From contig JADGBT010000004.1 in NCBI GenBank assembly GCA_015231375.1, positions 86,463 through 150,462 on the forward strand: DNA of 64,000 bases. The letters are read 5' to 3'. A program made the translations under genes and the position numbers. Below, in pieces: positions 57,701 to 64,000 of the stretch (the first letter of the stretch is position 1; each line of letters begins with the position of its first letter). The stretch comes from Magnetococcales bacterium. Lineage in GTDB: Bacteria; Pseudomonadota; Magnetococcia; Magnetococcales; Magnetaquicoccaceae. Below the pieces are notes generated by a model. The model ran no database searches and was not told the origin of the DNA. It worked only from the letters and a program-made list of their open reading frames with translations.

Positions 57701-57774
57701 GCCAACGCGCCGATCAGCACCAGCCAGACCGATGCCCTCTTTCCGATTCCGCAGAACCAAACCCGAGCGGCCAC
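54730..57774 (-). CDS. Large exported TPR-repeat protein
   Basis: A 1,014-residue protein. WLVLIGALAFLWAPVDAHA is a signal peptide, cleaved near residue 36. A beta-rich region to ~250 (ILSFMIPPGSTRPHIRMVDA, LDLGAHVAKLEWPGAVLG) resembles AMIN-type modules. From ~300 the protein is TPR-like helical repeats (YRKFRRYPDAVRYYAQVLSH-type units, AEMLGEAGRHKEVLETLNQL). GTG 57774 has GGAGGAG five bases upstream, one base after the previous stop; an ATG ten codons earlier lacks a site. Probably a periplasmic scaffold. A partner role for the two flanking sigma-54 regulators is inferred. Confidence 0.82.
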   Translation of the reverse strand: MAARVWFCGIGKRASVWLVLIGALAFLWAPVDAHAFFTVLKYKSEDQGKREILSFMIPPGSTRPHIRMVDAVTMRLIVPGVLALPNHELKLDHSKWIKDLKMTDVPRGEEMGLQLTLVLKDANVNYRDSVGEQDPVDGSLYQLEFDPPVLPSGTGQGQILEGRVLAGRDGTLVLISHTGNGQPQPTLDLGAHVAKLEWPGAVLGKTWRAVSPAGLTEKVNAYEFQGKAELEVTLHESVSHVNFLHDPVAGLYIMAIRAKDGIGRQEEAEKILTQRRKAVTEKRAFPLRRISSTGYEPQPDNRIRINEQEIDELHFLDNARAAERDHQHAKARGYLDRLLELFPLTKNREFLDFYKYDLARQMDWKPGWLLTELTTLIARYPNTAEYPELRLAQLALLNRSGQYQEASAILMDPNLPRENHQTWLERGRTVMGLIQSRVAPEENLKAGEGYLKKVLEQTRDQGPGAAEAHFLLARLARMTGDHEGAIRILDAMPAEQLAHIANHPERLMEVADVYYKFRRYPDAVRYYAQVLSHYPTHATITPWALLRAAESHRQLGHVTDATRLFERLKKDHVDSDATVWGRIFQLQLEKDRDIHDRLDELDKILQALALPKEQAESFMERVRKLLVETNRHWDVKKTLDQLVALKKEYPKIDAQVWERIPTLQEKMEQNFKDRLTRLDTLIQEIALPEALAEAYMTKAEMLGEAGRHKEVLETLNQLMTISSRDNMVARAREIKRLYLMEGMAKALDNGRPEYAAILAEIHGEDWREDPSFIPARIHLAEALMRMGLHDEALKLLNGIQSNSAVALTQLANALSRESLLDSASPGSGASGPVKVSAKSGGKEPPTTRDAARVRLDEAARLVRKKDWEGVLLLLDGVPETLFNPSDRVERWRTLAKAEAGLERFPQAVQHMEDLLFGRPMGDGMDYYWYASVLHQWKGDERALPAFQRVATEAQNKEVQALARIRIGDILQRKGDLKGAKEQFSGVQSLAPSTPWSKVSSENASQLGMALDVNP

Positions 57775-57775
57775 G

Positions 57776-58948
57776 TCACTCCTCCATCCGTTCGACCTGT
57801 TCAACCCGTTCCAGCCGTTCCAGTCCTTTTTTCTTGATCTTTTCCACCAAGGTGGTGCGATTGAGATTCAGCAGTCGCGCCGCCTTGTTTTTGTTCCAGC
57901 CCGTGCTGTCGAGCGCGGAGAGGATCAACTGATTCTCGAACGACGCCACCGCACCGTTGAAATCCAGACCTTCGAGGATTTTCTGGCTCAGATCCTGGGT
58001 GGAGGCGGCGATCGCACGATTGACCGCTTCCACACTCTGTCCGGTTTCGACATCCCCTTCCCCATCCCGGTCCAGCTCCCCGTCCGTCTCCCCATCCGCC
58101 GCCAGGGCCGCCAGAGCGGAGCGTTCGATTTCCGACGCCTCCCCCCTGGGCGCGACCTCCCGCTCCTCCGCCACCCGCGCCGAGGGAACCGGCACATGAT
58201 GGCGGATCTTGGGAGGCAGATCGTCGAACAGCACCGTGCCTTCCGACAGAATGGTCAACCGTTCGATCAGGTTTTCCAACTCGCGGACATTGCCGGGCCA
58301 GGAGTAGTTCTGGAAAATCTCCTGAATGTCCCGCTCGATGAGCACACGGGGACGCTCGTGAATCTTGATGGAGCGTTCCAGAAAATGATTGACCAGCAAC
58401 AAAATGTCGCCATTGCGCTCCCGCAGCGGCGGAACATGGATCGGCACCACGTTCAGACGGTAGAACAGATCTTCGCGGAACCGCTTCTCCGCCACCTCTT
58501 TTTCAAGATCCTTGTGGGTGGCGGCGATCACCCGCACATCCACCTTTACCGGCTTGACCGATCCTACGGGTTCCACCACCTTTTCCTGCAACACCCGCAA
58601 CATCTTGACCTGGAGCTTGGGACTCATGTCGCCAATTTCGTCCAGAAACAAGGTGCCGCCATTGGCCAGCTCGAAACGACCGATGCGGTTGTTGGCCGCG
58701 CCGGTGAACGAACCACGCATGTGGCCGAAGAGTTCGGATTCCAGGAGATCCTCGGGAATGGCCCCGCAGTTGACCGGAATCAACGGCTGATCCTTCCTGG
58801 GGGAGAGATGATGCACCGCTTTGGCAATCAACTCCTTGCCGGTGCCACTTTCTCCCTGTATCAAGATGGTCGAGTTGGCCGCAGCGACCCGCTCGATCAT
58901 TTTGAACAACTTCAGCATACACTGGGATTTTCCTATGATTCCGTACAT
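57776..58948 (-). CDS. Sigma-54-dependent activator without receiver; GSFTGA variant
   Basis: A 390-residue enhancer-binding protein that begins almost directly with the AAA+ domain: Walker A GESGTGKE (32-39), RGSFTGA in place of the canonical GAFTGA (79-84), Walker B GGTLFLDEIGD, and YSWPGNVRELENLIERL. A ~100-residue Glu/Asp/Ala linker leads to a Fis-type HTH (WNKNKAARLLNLNRTTLVEK). Lacking an input domain it may be controlled by a partner protein. ATG 58948 is chosen because the frame upstream reads non-homologous sequence antisense to prmB; the ribosome site is weak. Confidence 0.88.
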   Translation of the reverse strand: MYGIIGKSQCMLKLFKMIERVAAANSTILIQGESGTGKELIAKAVHHLSPRKDQPLIPVNCGAIPEDLLESELFGHMRGSFTGAANNRIGRFELANGGTLFLDEIGDMSPKLQVKMLRVLQEKVVEPVGSVKPVKVDVRVIAATHKDLEKEVAEKRFREDLFYRLNVVPIHVPPLRERNGDILLLVNHFLERSIKIHERPRVLIERDIQEIFQNYSWPGNVRELENLIERLTILSEGTVLFDDLPPKIRHHVPVPSARVAEEREVAPRGEASEIERSALAALAADGETDGELDRDGEGDVETGQSVEAVNRAIAASTQDLSQKILEGLDFNGAVASFENQLILSALDSTGWNKNKAARLLNLNRTTLVEKIKKKGLERLERVEQVERMEE

Positions 58949-59149
58949 GATGTCGTCAACTTGGCCTTTTTGGTTACCATGGGTCGGAGTCAAGAACCAG
59001 AATGTCCTTATGGATCCGGTCAGCCATTCCCGCCTGTCGGGACCGACCGTTCCCTCTCGATGCGTCAAAAATCCAACAAGAGAGTACGTCAAATTTTCCT
59101 GGGTGCCAAGCCGTGGCAACCGCCTACCGCCAATTTTTTTATCCTCGCC

Positions 59150-60148
59150 ATGACCACACGCTTCCATGACTCCGACAAAATGCCCACACACCCCCAACGT
59201 TCCGGAGGACGCTCCCGCCAAGCCAAGCCCGAAACACCCCGCGATCCGCAAGATCCGCGCGATGTGGCCGGATGGATCCGCCTGGTGGCCCGTCGGTTGA
59301 ACGCGGCGGGATTGTGCTTTGCCAGTGGAATGCAAGAACCGTACCCAGAGGCGGAATATCTGGTCTTGCACGCCTTCGGCATTCCGCTGGAGACCCCGCC
59401 CGCCAAACGTCCGACACCCCCCGCCGACGCCGCCCGACGGGTGGAACGCCTGCTCCACGCCCGCGTCGCCGAACGCAAACCGGCCGCCTACGTCACCGGC
59501 GAGGCGTTCTTCGCCGGACACCGCTTCCTGGTGGATGAACGGGTGCTGATTCCGCGCTCACGCATCGAAAACATCCTGGACGATCCCAGAGGCTTCACCC
59601 CCTGGCTGGCCCCCAGCCGGGTGCGACGCATCCTCGACCTGGGCACCGGCAGCGGCTGTCTGGCCATCTCGCTGGCGCTGGCCTTTCCCCGCGCCCGGGT
59701 GGACGCGGTGGATCTGTCGCCGGGCGCCCTGGAAGTGGCGGCGATCAACTGTCAACGTCTCGGCGTGGGGGGACGGGTCCGGCTGGTGCAATCGAATCTG
59801 TTCTCGGCCCTGGCCCAGGAACGCTATGACCTGATCGTCACCAATCCTCCCTACGTGCCCAAAGCCGACTTTGACCGGTTGCCCGCCGAATACCACCGCG
59901 AACCGGCCATGGCCTTGGTGGCCGGTCCGGATGGACTGGACCTGCTCGGTCCGATCCTGCGTCAGGCGCCGGACCACCTCACGCCGGGAGGGCTGCTGGT
60001 GTGCGAAACCGGTGACGATGTGGAGGCGATCCTCATGACCCGCTGGCCCGAACTGCCGGTGGAATGGCTGATGTTCCACTTCGACTCAAGCGGCGTGTTC
60101 GCGGTGTTGCGGGAACCGCTGGAAGCGTGGCGGGAAGACTTCCCTTGA
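59150..60148 (+). CDS. prmB: 50S ribosomal protein L3 glutamine methyltransferase (PrmB-like)
   Basis: A 332-residue SAM methyltransferase of the HemK family. PRSRIENILDD, ILDLGTGSGCLAISLALAFP (SAM motif I) and LIVTNPPYVPKADFDRLPAEYHREPAMALVAGPDGLD mark it as PrmB rather than PrmC; the NPPY motif binds the target Gln. PrmB methylates a Gln of ribosomal protein L3. The Pro-rich first 35 residues are variable; ATG 59150 or 59180 are both possible. Confidence 0.88.
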   Translation: MTTRFHDSDKMPTHPQRSGGRSRQAKPETPRDPQDPRDVAGWIRLVARRLNAAGLCFASGMQEPYPEAEYLVLHAFGIPLETPPAKRPTPPADAARRVERLLHARVAERKPAAYVTGEAFFAGHRFLVDERVLIPRSRIENILDDPRGFTPWLAPSRVRRILDLGTGSGCLAISLALAFPRARVDAVDLSPGALEVAAINCQRLGVGGRVRLVQSNLFSALAQERYDLIVTNPPYVPKADFDRLPAEYHREPAMALVAGPDGLDLLGPILRQAPDHLTPGGLLVCETGDDVEAILMTRWPELPVEWLMFHFDSSGVFAVLREPLEAWREDFP

Positions 60149-60177
60149 GGGGGGTTTTTGGGTTACAGTAATCGACC

Positions 60178-61071
60178 ATGAAACGCCCCGCTCCCATTCC
60201 CGCCCATCTGACCAGCGACTTTGCCTACTGTCGCGGCATCGCGGCGTCGCGCATCGGCGACTCTCCGCTGCATGCGCTGTTTTTGTCGCGTCGGATCAAG
60301 CCGTTATGGTTCACGCTGTACGCTTTCGCCTGGACTGCGCGCGACATCACCCGCCTGCGGGGCAGTGACGACGACTACAAACTGCAACTGATCGACGACT
60401 GGGCCCGCCGCCTGGAACTGGCCCGCACCGGACAGGCGGATCAACCCATTTTTCGCGCCCTGTCCCATCTGTTCGCCACCGCCGAACTGCCGGAACTGCC
60501 CTTGCAGAACCTGCTGATCGCCTGTCGCATGGATGTCACCAACAAACGCCACGAAACCCTGGCCGACCTCAACGAATACTGCCGTTTCGCCGCCGCGCCC
60601 CTGGGTCATCTGATGCTGCATCTCACCAACGAGATGGAGTCGTCCCCGGAAGTGCGCCTTGCGGACAAGCTGCGCCATTCGGACGCCTTCTGGAGCGCGT
60701 TGTGGTGGACCGGATTCTGGCGGGATTTGGGACGGGACTCCCGGATGGATCTGCCGCTCTATCTGCCCCTCGAAGCGATGGAACAGTTCGGCGTCACCGA
60801 CGAAATGGTCTGGAGCCGACGCTTCACTCCCATGATGGGCAGTCTGGTGCTGCATCTGGTGGAAGAGACCCGTTCGCTGTTCATCGCTGGAGCGCCGCTG
60901 ATCGAAGAGGTGGCCCATCCCTTCCGGCTGGAACTGGCCCACGCCCTGGAACGGGGCATGCTCATGCTGGACCGGATCGAAGCCAACGGCGGCAACACCT
61001 TGCGGGTGCGTCCGGACCTGACCCAAAGAGAACGCATGGCCTGTCTGTGGCGCGCCATGGGGCGATCCTGA
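60178..61071 (+). CDS. Squalene/phytoene synthase family protein, HpnC-like, with altered first Asp motif
   Basis: A 297-residue all-helical prenyl synthase-family protein. LTSDFAYCRGIAASRIGDSP and PLWFTLYAFAWTARDITRLRG match HpnC in position, but the usual DDxxD-type motif reads ARDITRL. The second motif is retained: FWRDLGRDSRMDLPLYLPLEAMEQFG. HpnC converts presqualene diphosphate to hydroxysqualene in the HpnCDE route. Loss of the first Asp pair suggests altered or no catalysis. It follows prmB by 29 bp and faces a second family member. Confidence 0.78.
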   Translation: MKRPAPIPAHLTSDFAYCRGIAASRIGDSPLHALFLSRRIKPLWFTLYAFAWTARDITRLRGSDDDYKLQLIDDWARRLELARTGQADQPIFRALSHLFATAELPELPLQNLLIACRMDVTNKRHETLADLNEYCRFAAAPLGHLMLHLTNEMESSPEVRLADKLRHSDAFWSALWWTGFWRDLGRDSRMDLPLYLPLEAMEQFGVTDEMVWSRRFTPMMGSLVLHLVEETRSLFIAGAPLIEEVAHPFRLELAHALERGMLMLDRIEANGGNTLRVRPDLTQRERMACLWRAMGRS

Positions 61072-61143
61072 AGGCCGGAACCCTGCAAGAGTCGGGTCTG
61101 CGCCAGGTCAGGACGCGCAGACGATCAAGACCGGACCGAGACC

Positions 61144-62010
61144 CTACAGAAATCGGGTCGGGTCGGCGCCAAGCAGGGCGTGCAGATCGATGTATTTTTT
61201 CAGCAGACGGTTGAGAATCATGCGTTCTAAGGGGCGCAGCGGAATGCGGTGAATCCTCTCCAGTCCCGGCTCCAGCAGGGCCTGGGCCCGCTCCAGCAAG
61301 GCGCGGATCAAGGGTTCCAGGGAGGCTTTGTCCTCCAGCCCCTGCACCAGGGTCTCCCGCCGGAATCCGGCCTCCGCCAACAGATGACGGGGAATGGTGA
61401 TCAACTGCACCTGCTTGCGGGCATCCTTGGCCAGATCCCGCACGATGTGAACCAGATAACAGAAAATCGCCATCTGACGCACATGATCACGACAAAAATC
61501 CAGGGGCTGCGCCAGCACATAACGATCATCCCGCGCCTCGCAGGCCAGAATGTAGGCGAACGTGGTGGCCGGAGAGACCGTGGCCCCCTCGCAGTAGGCG
61601 AGAAAGTCCTCCCAGGTGACGATCTCCTCCTCGCGCACATCCCGGATCATGGCGTCCGCCAAAGCGTTCCAGGGCCACTCCCCCAGATCGCTGACCCCGA
61701 CCGTGGCGCGCAACGCGACGAAAACCATCGGCTCCAGACTGCGCGCGTCGGGCACGAAGGTGTCGTGACTGGCGGCCAGCGCCTGCAAACGCCACTGTTC
61801 GATCCGCTCCAGGGTCTGGACACGACTGGCGTGCCGATCCGGATGGTCGGCGTTCAAAAAATTCTCGTCCACCAGGTCGTCGATGATCCGCATGGCCGCG
61901 TAGGCGCTCAAAAACAAACGCCGCTTCTTCTCCCCCAGCAGTCGGGATACCAGAAACAGGGGCGAACCGTTGCGTTTGGCGATCTCATGGCAGACGGAAA
62001 ACGGTGTCAT
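61144..62010 (-). CDS. Squalene/phytoene synthase family protein (HpnD-like)
   Basis: A 288-residue head-to-head prenyl synthase. AYAAMRIIDDLVDE gives the intact DDxxDE magnesium motif (44-49), and CYLVHIVRDLAKDARKQVQLITIPRHLL the second Asp motif with the diphosphate-binding Arg. HpnD makes presqualene diphosphate from two farnesyl diphosphates; phytoene or squalene synthase are alternatives. AAGGAAAG precedes the ATG. Convergent with the HpnC-like gene. Confidence 0.82.
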   Translation of the reverse strand: MTPFSVCHEIAKRNGSPLFLVSRLLGEKKRRLFLSAYAAMRIIDDLVDENFLNADHPDRHASRVQTLERIEQWRLQALAASHDTFVPDARSLEPMVFVALRATVGVSDLGEWPWNALADAMIRDVREEEIVTWEDFLAYCEGATVSPATTFAYILACEARDDRYVLAQPLDFCRDHVRQMAIFCYLVHIVRDLAKDARKQVQLITIPRHLLAEAGFRRETLVQGLEDKASLEPLIRALLERAQALLEPGLERIHRIPLRPLERMILNRLLKKYIDLHALLGADPTRFL

Positions 62011-62156
62011 GATGGTTTCTTTCCTTGAATGATTGAAAAAAAATTTGAATTCGACGCTGACGCATTCACTTGGAAAGATTTTTCCTTTATTCTGTCAAGA
62101 AGTCACACATCCCGCAACCCCCGCCCCACGCGTCCGCCAGATTGGAAAAGAGAATC

Positions 62157-63029
62157 ATGCGCAACCGTTTTTGGCTTATTGGTCTTTTATGTTTGACGGC
62201 TCTGACCACCGGCTGCTCCAGCACGCCGGAAACCGGTCCCGCCAAACCACCGGATGTCCTCTACATGGAAGGCATGACCGCCTTGCAAAACAACCGTTTC
62301 AAACCGGCGGCCGACCGTTTCCAAGAGATCGAACAAAAACATCCCTTCTCCCCCTGGGCCACCAAGGCGCAACTCAACCTGATCTACGCCCACTACAAAA
62401 AAGGCGAATACGAAGACGCGGTCAACGCCTCGCTGCGCTTCATCCGGCTGCACCCGCGCCATCGACACGCCTCCTACGCCTTTTACATGCGGGGCATGTC
62501 CCACTATCAACGCATCACCGACTCCTATCGGGATCAAAGCCGCACCCGCGAAGCGATCACCGCCTTCCGCGAATTGATCACCCGCTTCCCCCAATCGGAT
62601 TACGCCTGGGAAGCCCAGCGCATGCTCAAACTCTGCACCAACCGCATGGCCGAACAGGAAATGGTCGTGGGACGGTTCTATCTGGACCGGGAAGAGTACA
62701 TCGCCGCCATCAACCGCTTCTCCCAGGTGGTCAATAATCCGGAATTCCAGACCACGCCTTTTGTCGAAGAGGCGTTGTTCAGTCTGGTGCTGGCCTCCCA
62801 GAGACTCGGACTGATGGAAGAGTCCCGCAACTACGCGGCCGTGCTGGGACACAACTTTCCCAAGGGAGGCTTCTATCAGGCCGCCACACGCCTGATCCAA
62901 CAAAAAGGCGATATCTCCCGCGCGCAACTGGCCGAATTGCGACGCGGCGTGGACGAAGGCTCGGTTCTGGGACGCTTTTTCCAAGGACTGGCACCCACCC
63001 TGCTGCCCACGCAAACCGAAGTGCGCTGA
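62157..63029 (+). CDS. bamD: Outer membrane assembly lipoprotein BamD
   Basis: BamD is the essential TPR lipoprotein of the BAM complex that inserts outer-membrane proteins. The 290-residue product has LIGLLCLTALTTGC (lipobox, Cys20), then five TPR units: DVLYMEGMTALQNNRFKPAA, WATKAQLNLIYAHYKKGEYE, HASYAFYMRGMSHYQRI, REAITAFRELITRFPQSDYA and ALFSLVLASQRLGLMEES. It is slightly longer than E. coli BamD. GGAAAAGAG precedes the ATG. Confidence 0.93.
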   Translation: MRNRFWLIGLLCLTALTTGCSSTPETGPAKPPDVLYMEGMTALQNNRFKPAADRFQEIEQKHPFSPWATKAQLNLIYAHYKKGEYEDAVNASLRFIRLHPRHRHASYAFYMRGMSHYQRITDSYRDQSRTREAITAFRELITRFPQSDYAWEAQRMLKLCTNRMAEQEMVVGRFYLDREEYIAAINRFSQVVNNPEFQTTPFVEEALFSLVLASQRLGLMEESRNYAAVLGHNFPKGGFYQAATRLIQQKGDISRAQLAELRRGVDEGSVLGRFFQGLAPTLLPTQTEVR

Positions 63030-63411
63030 CGCTCCCACACCCCGAACAGAAACGGCTCCAATCCGGGATCCGCCTGTTCGGGGGAAAACAATATAGCATT
63101 CGTTAGAGCATCGAGATTTTGCTGTTCATGTCTGATGGCAAGTGATACGGTATATACACGTAGAAAATTAAATGCCACTCCCGAATCCAGTCGGCAGGCC
63201 CGGCAAGCCACCCTTGCCGGATCCTTGAAAAGCAAGAGGATGCCAACGGTTCGGAGGTCATTTCCACCCAGAAGTGGCGCAATTTTTGCTCTTTTTTGAC
63301 TGACGTTTGCTGAATTATTTGACTGAATGGTTTATTGGATTGAGGCATTAACCTGCCCGTTCGACCCCCGAATGTGGTACGACGAGCGACACGAATAAGG
63401 GCACTCTGACA
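63030..63411. other. 382-bp intergenic region, bamD / large surface protein
   Basis: Starts with an inverted repeat CCCCGAACAG / CTGTTCGGGG (63040-63049, 63074-63083) that may end bamD transcription. The middle is AT-rich (63095-63175) and carries TTGCTG and TATATA boxes without ideal spacing. TTTGACTGA recurs twice near 63300-63330. No gene recognised. Confidence 0.5.
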
Positions 63412-64000
63412 ATGGCCGAAGATACTGGGACTCAAAATGCCACCCCGGTGGCGGATGACGAGGAAGAATCCCGTCAAACACTGGACGACCTGACGGTTTT
63501 GCAGAACACGCGCACCGCAGATCTGTCTGCCGAGTCTTCTCAGTTCACGGAGCAGACCTCGTCGAGCGAAGACCTGCAAGCCCTGGGATCGATCCAGATG
63601 GGCAGCGGGGCCTATGTCGAGGAGGGAACGACCGAGACCCAGACGACCGAGAGCGCCTACCCTGAAGAAGAGACCCCCATCGACGCCACGACGGGTGCGA
63701 GCGGTACCGCTTCGACCTCCAGTCCCTCCGGGGAGACGACGGAGGAGGGCTTCACGGATGCCGGCGCGGAGATTCCGACCTTCGACGATCTGTCCATGGA
63801 CGCCGGGACCGAGAGTGCGGTGATCGATCTGGAAAACTTGGTGACGCCCACCACGCCCACCACCGCCACCACCCCGACCACGCCCACCACCGCCACCACT
63901 CCGACCACGCCCACGTTCGTCGATACCGGTGTGCCGATCAATCCCCTGACTCCGCCAGTCACCGCCACCAGCGCGACCACCCCCACCACGGTGACCAGTC
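63412..64000 (+). CDS. Large acidic Thr-rich surface protein, 3'-truncated
   Basis: An open frame from ATG 63412 (AAGGG eleven bases upstream) to the window end, 196 codons and no stop. It begins MAEDTGTQNATPVADDEEES, is rich in Thr, Glu, Asp and Ser, has no Cys, no membrane span and no signal peptide. Around residues 145-170 it has repeats of TPTTPTTATTP. Such N-termini occur in giant type I-secreted RTX/cadherin-like adhesins, exported by a C-terminal signal. That is inference; the diagnostic repeats would lie beyond the edge. Confidence 0.7.
   Translation, partial: MAEDTGTQNATPVADDEEESRQTLDDLTVLQNTRTADLSAESSQFTEQTSSSEDLQALGSIQMGSGAYVEEGTTETQTTESAYPEEETPIDATTGASGTASTSSPSGETTEEGFTDAGAEIPTFDDLSMDAGTESAVIDLENLVTPTTPTTATTPTTPTTATTPTTPTFVDTGVPINPLTPPVTATSATTPTTVTS

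Noticed and set aside
54760..57837. A 1,025-codon plus-strand frame opposite the TPR gene
   Set aside because: The minus strand has a signal peptide, TPR pattern, good ribosome site and operon overlaps; the plus-strand translation has none.

Overview
This 64 kb window is dense, GC-rich bacterial chromosome. It carries about 57 protein genes, two of them cut by the window ends, and I recognise no rRNA, tRNA, CRISPR array, transposase or prophage. The gene set (F1-ATPase, AlaS, FlhB, BamD, HpnC/HpnD-like synthases, a split class II ribonucleotide reductase, PanBCD, DapC/D/E) points to a free-living Gram-negative proteobacterium. A deep-branching lineage such as the Magnetococcia would fit the atpHAGDC cluster without a/b/c subunit genes, the split NrdJ and the sensor architectures, but this placement is inference from gene content. 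No magnetosome genes are present.

Layout. 1-2.5 kb: purD (3' part)-purE, a Sua5/YciO/YrdC protein, and a shortened HEPN protein with an MNT nucleotidyltransferase. 2.6-7.2 kb: a diguanylate cyclase with a metallo-beta-lactamase-type sensor, then two radical SAM proteins. 7.2-15.5 kb (minus): atpHAGDC-glmU-glmS. 15.8-22.8 kb: fxsA, a GT-B-like protein, then on the minus strand flhB-recX and alaS-zinc ribbon protein, and a YbhB protein. 23-27.7 kb: larE facing a class II RNR whose two polypeptides (nrdJ and nrdJb) are separated by a higBA toxin-antitoxin module and a palindromic repeat. 28-37 kb: a periplasmic rhodanese; a minus-strand unit of a 1,416-residue PEP-synthase-like protein, a long GAPDH and an unknown protein; two tandem START/COQ10 proteins and a DsbA-like protein. 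37-48.6 kb: panBCD-folK, Tat-exported VanY-like peptidase, M14 peptidase-dapC-dapD, serA, thiD, dapE. 48.7-58.9 kb: a winged-helix/membrane/SH3 protein, a cyclophilin overlapped by a cyclase-like/triple cold-shock fusion, then a minus-strand cassette of two sigma-54 activators, a TPR protein and a lipoprotein. 59-64 kb: prmB, two squalene/phytoene-synthase-family proteins, bamD, and the start of a large acidic Thr-rich surface protein.

Most striking observations: (1) a family of composite, nested palindromes just after stop codons at about 1.3, 25.4, 47.3 and 52.7 kb, with compensatory base changes, probably acting as bidirectional terminators; (2) a degenerate class III nucleotidyl cyclase-like domain fused to three cold-shock domains; (3) the RNR small polypeptide gene lying 13 bp behind higA, in what looks like the toxin-antitoxin transcription unit; (4) a sigma-54 cassette pairing a receiver domain without phosphoacceptor Asp with a second activator carrying GSFTGA instead of GAFTGA; (5) a PEP-synthase-like protein with about 900 extra N-terminal residues and no PEP-binding barrel. 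Biosynthetic themes are precursor supply (DAP, pantothenate, serine, UDP-GlcNAc) and the cell envelope (murein peptidases, BamD, polyterpene synthases).
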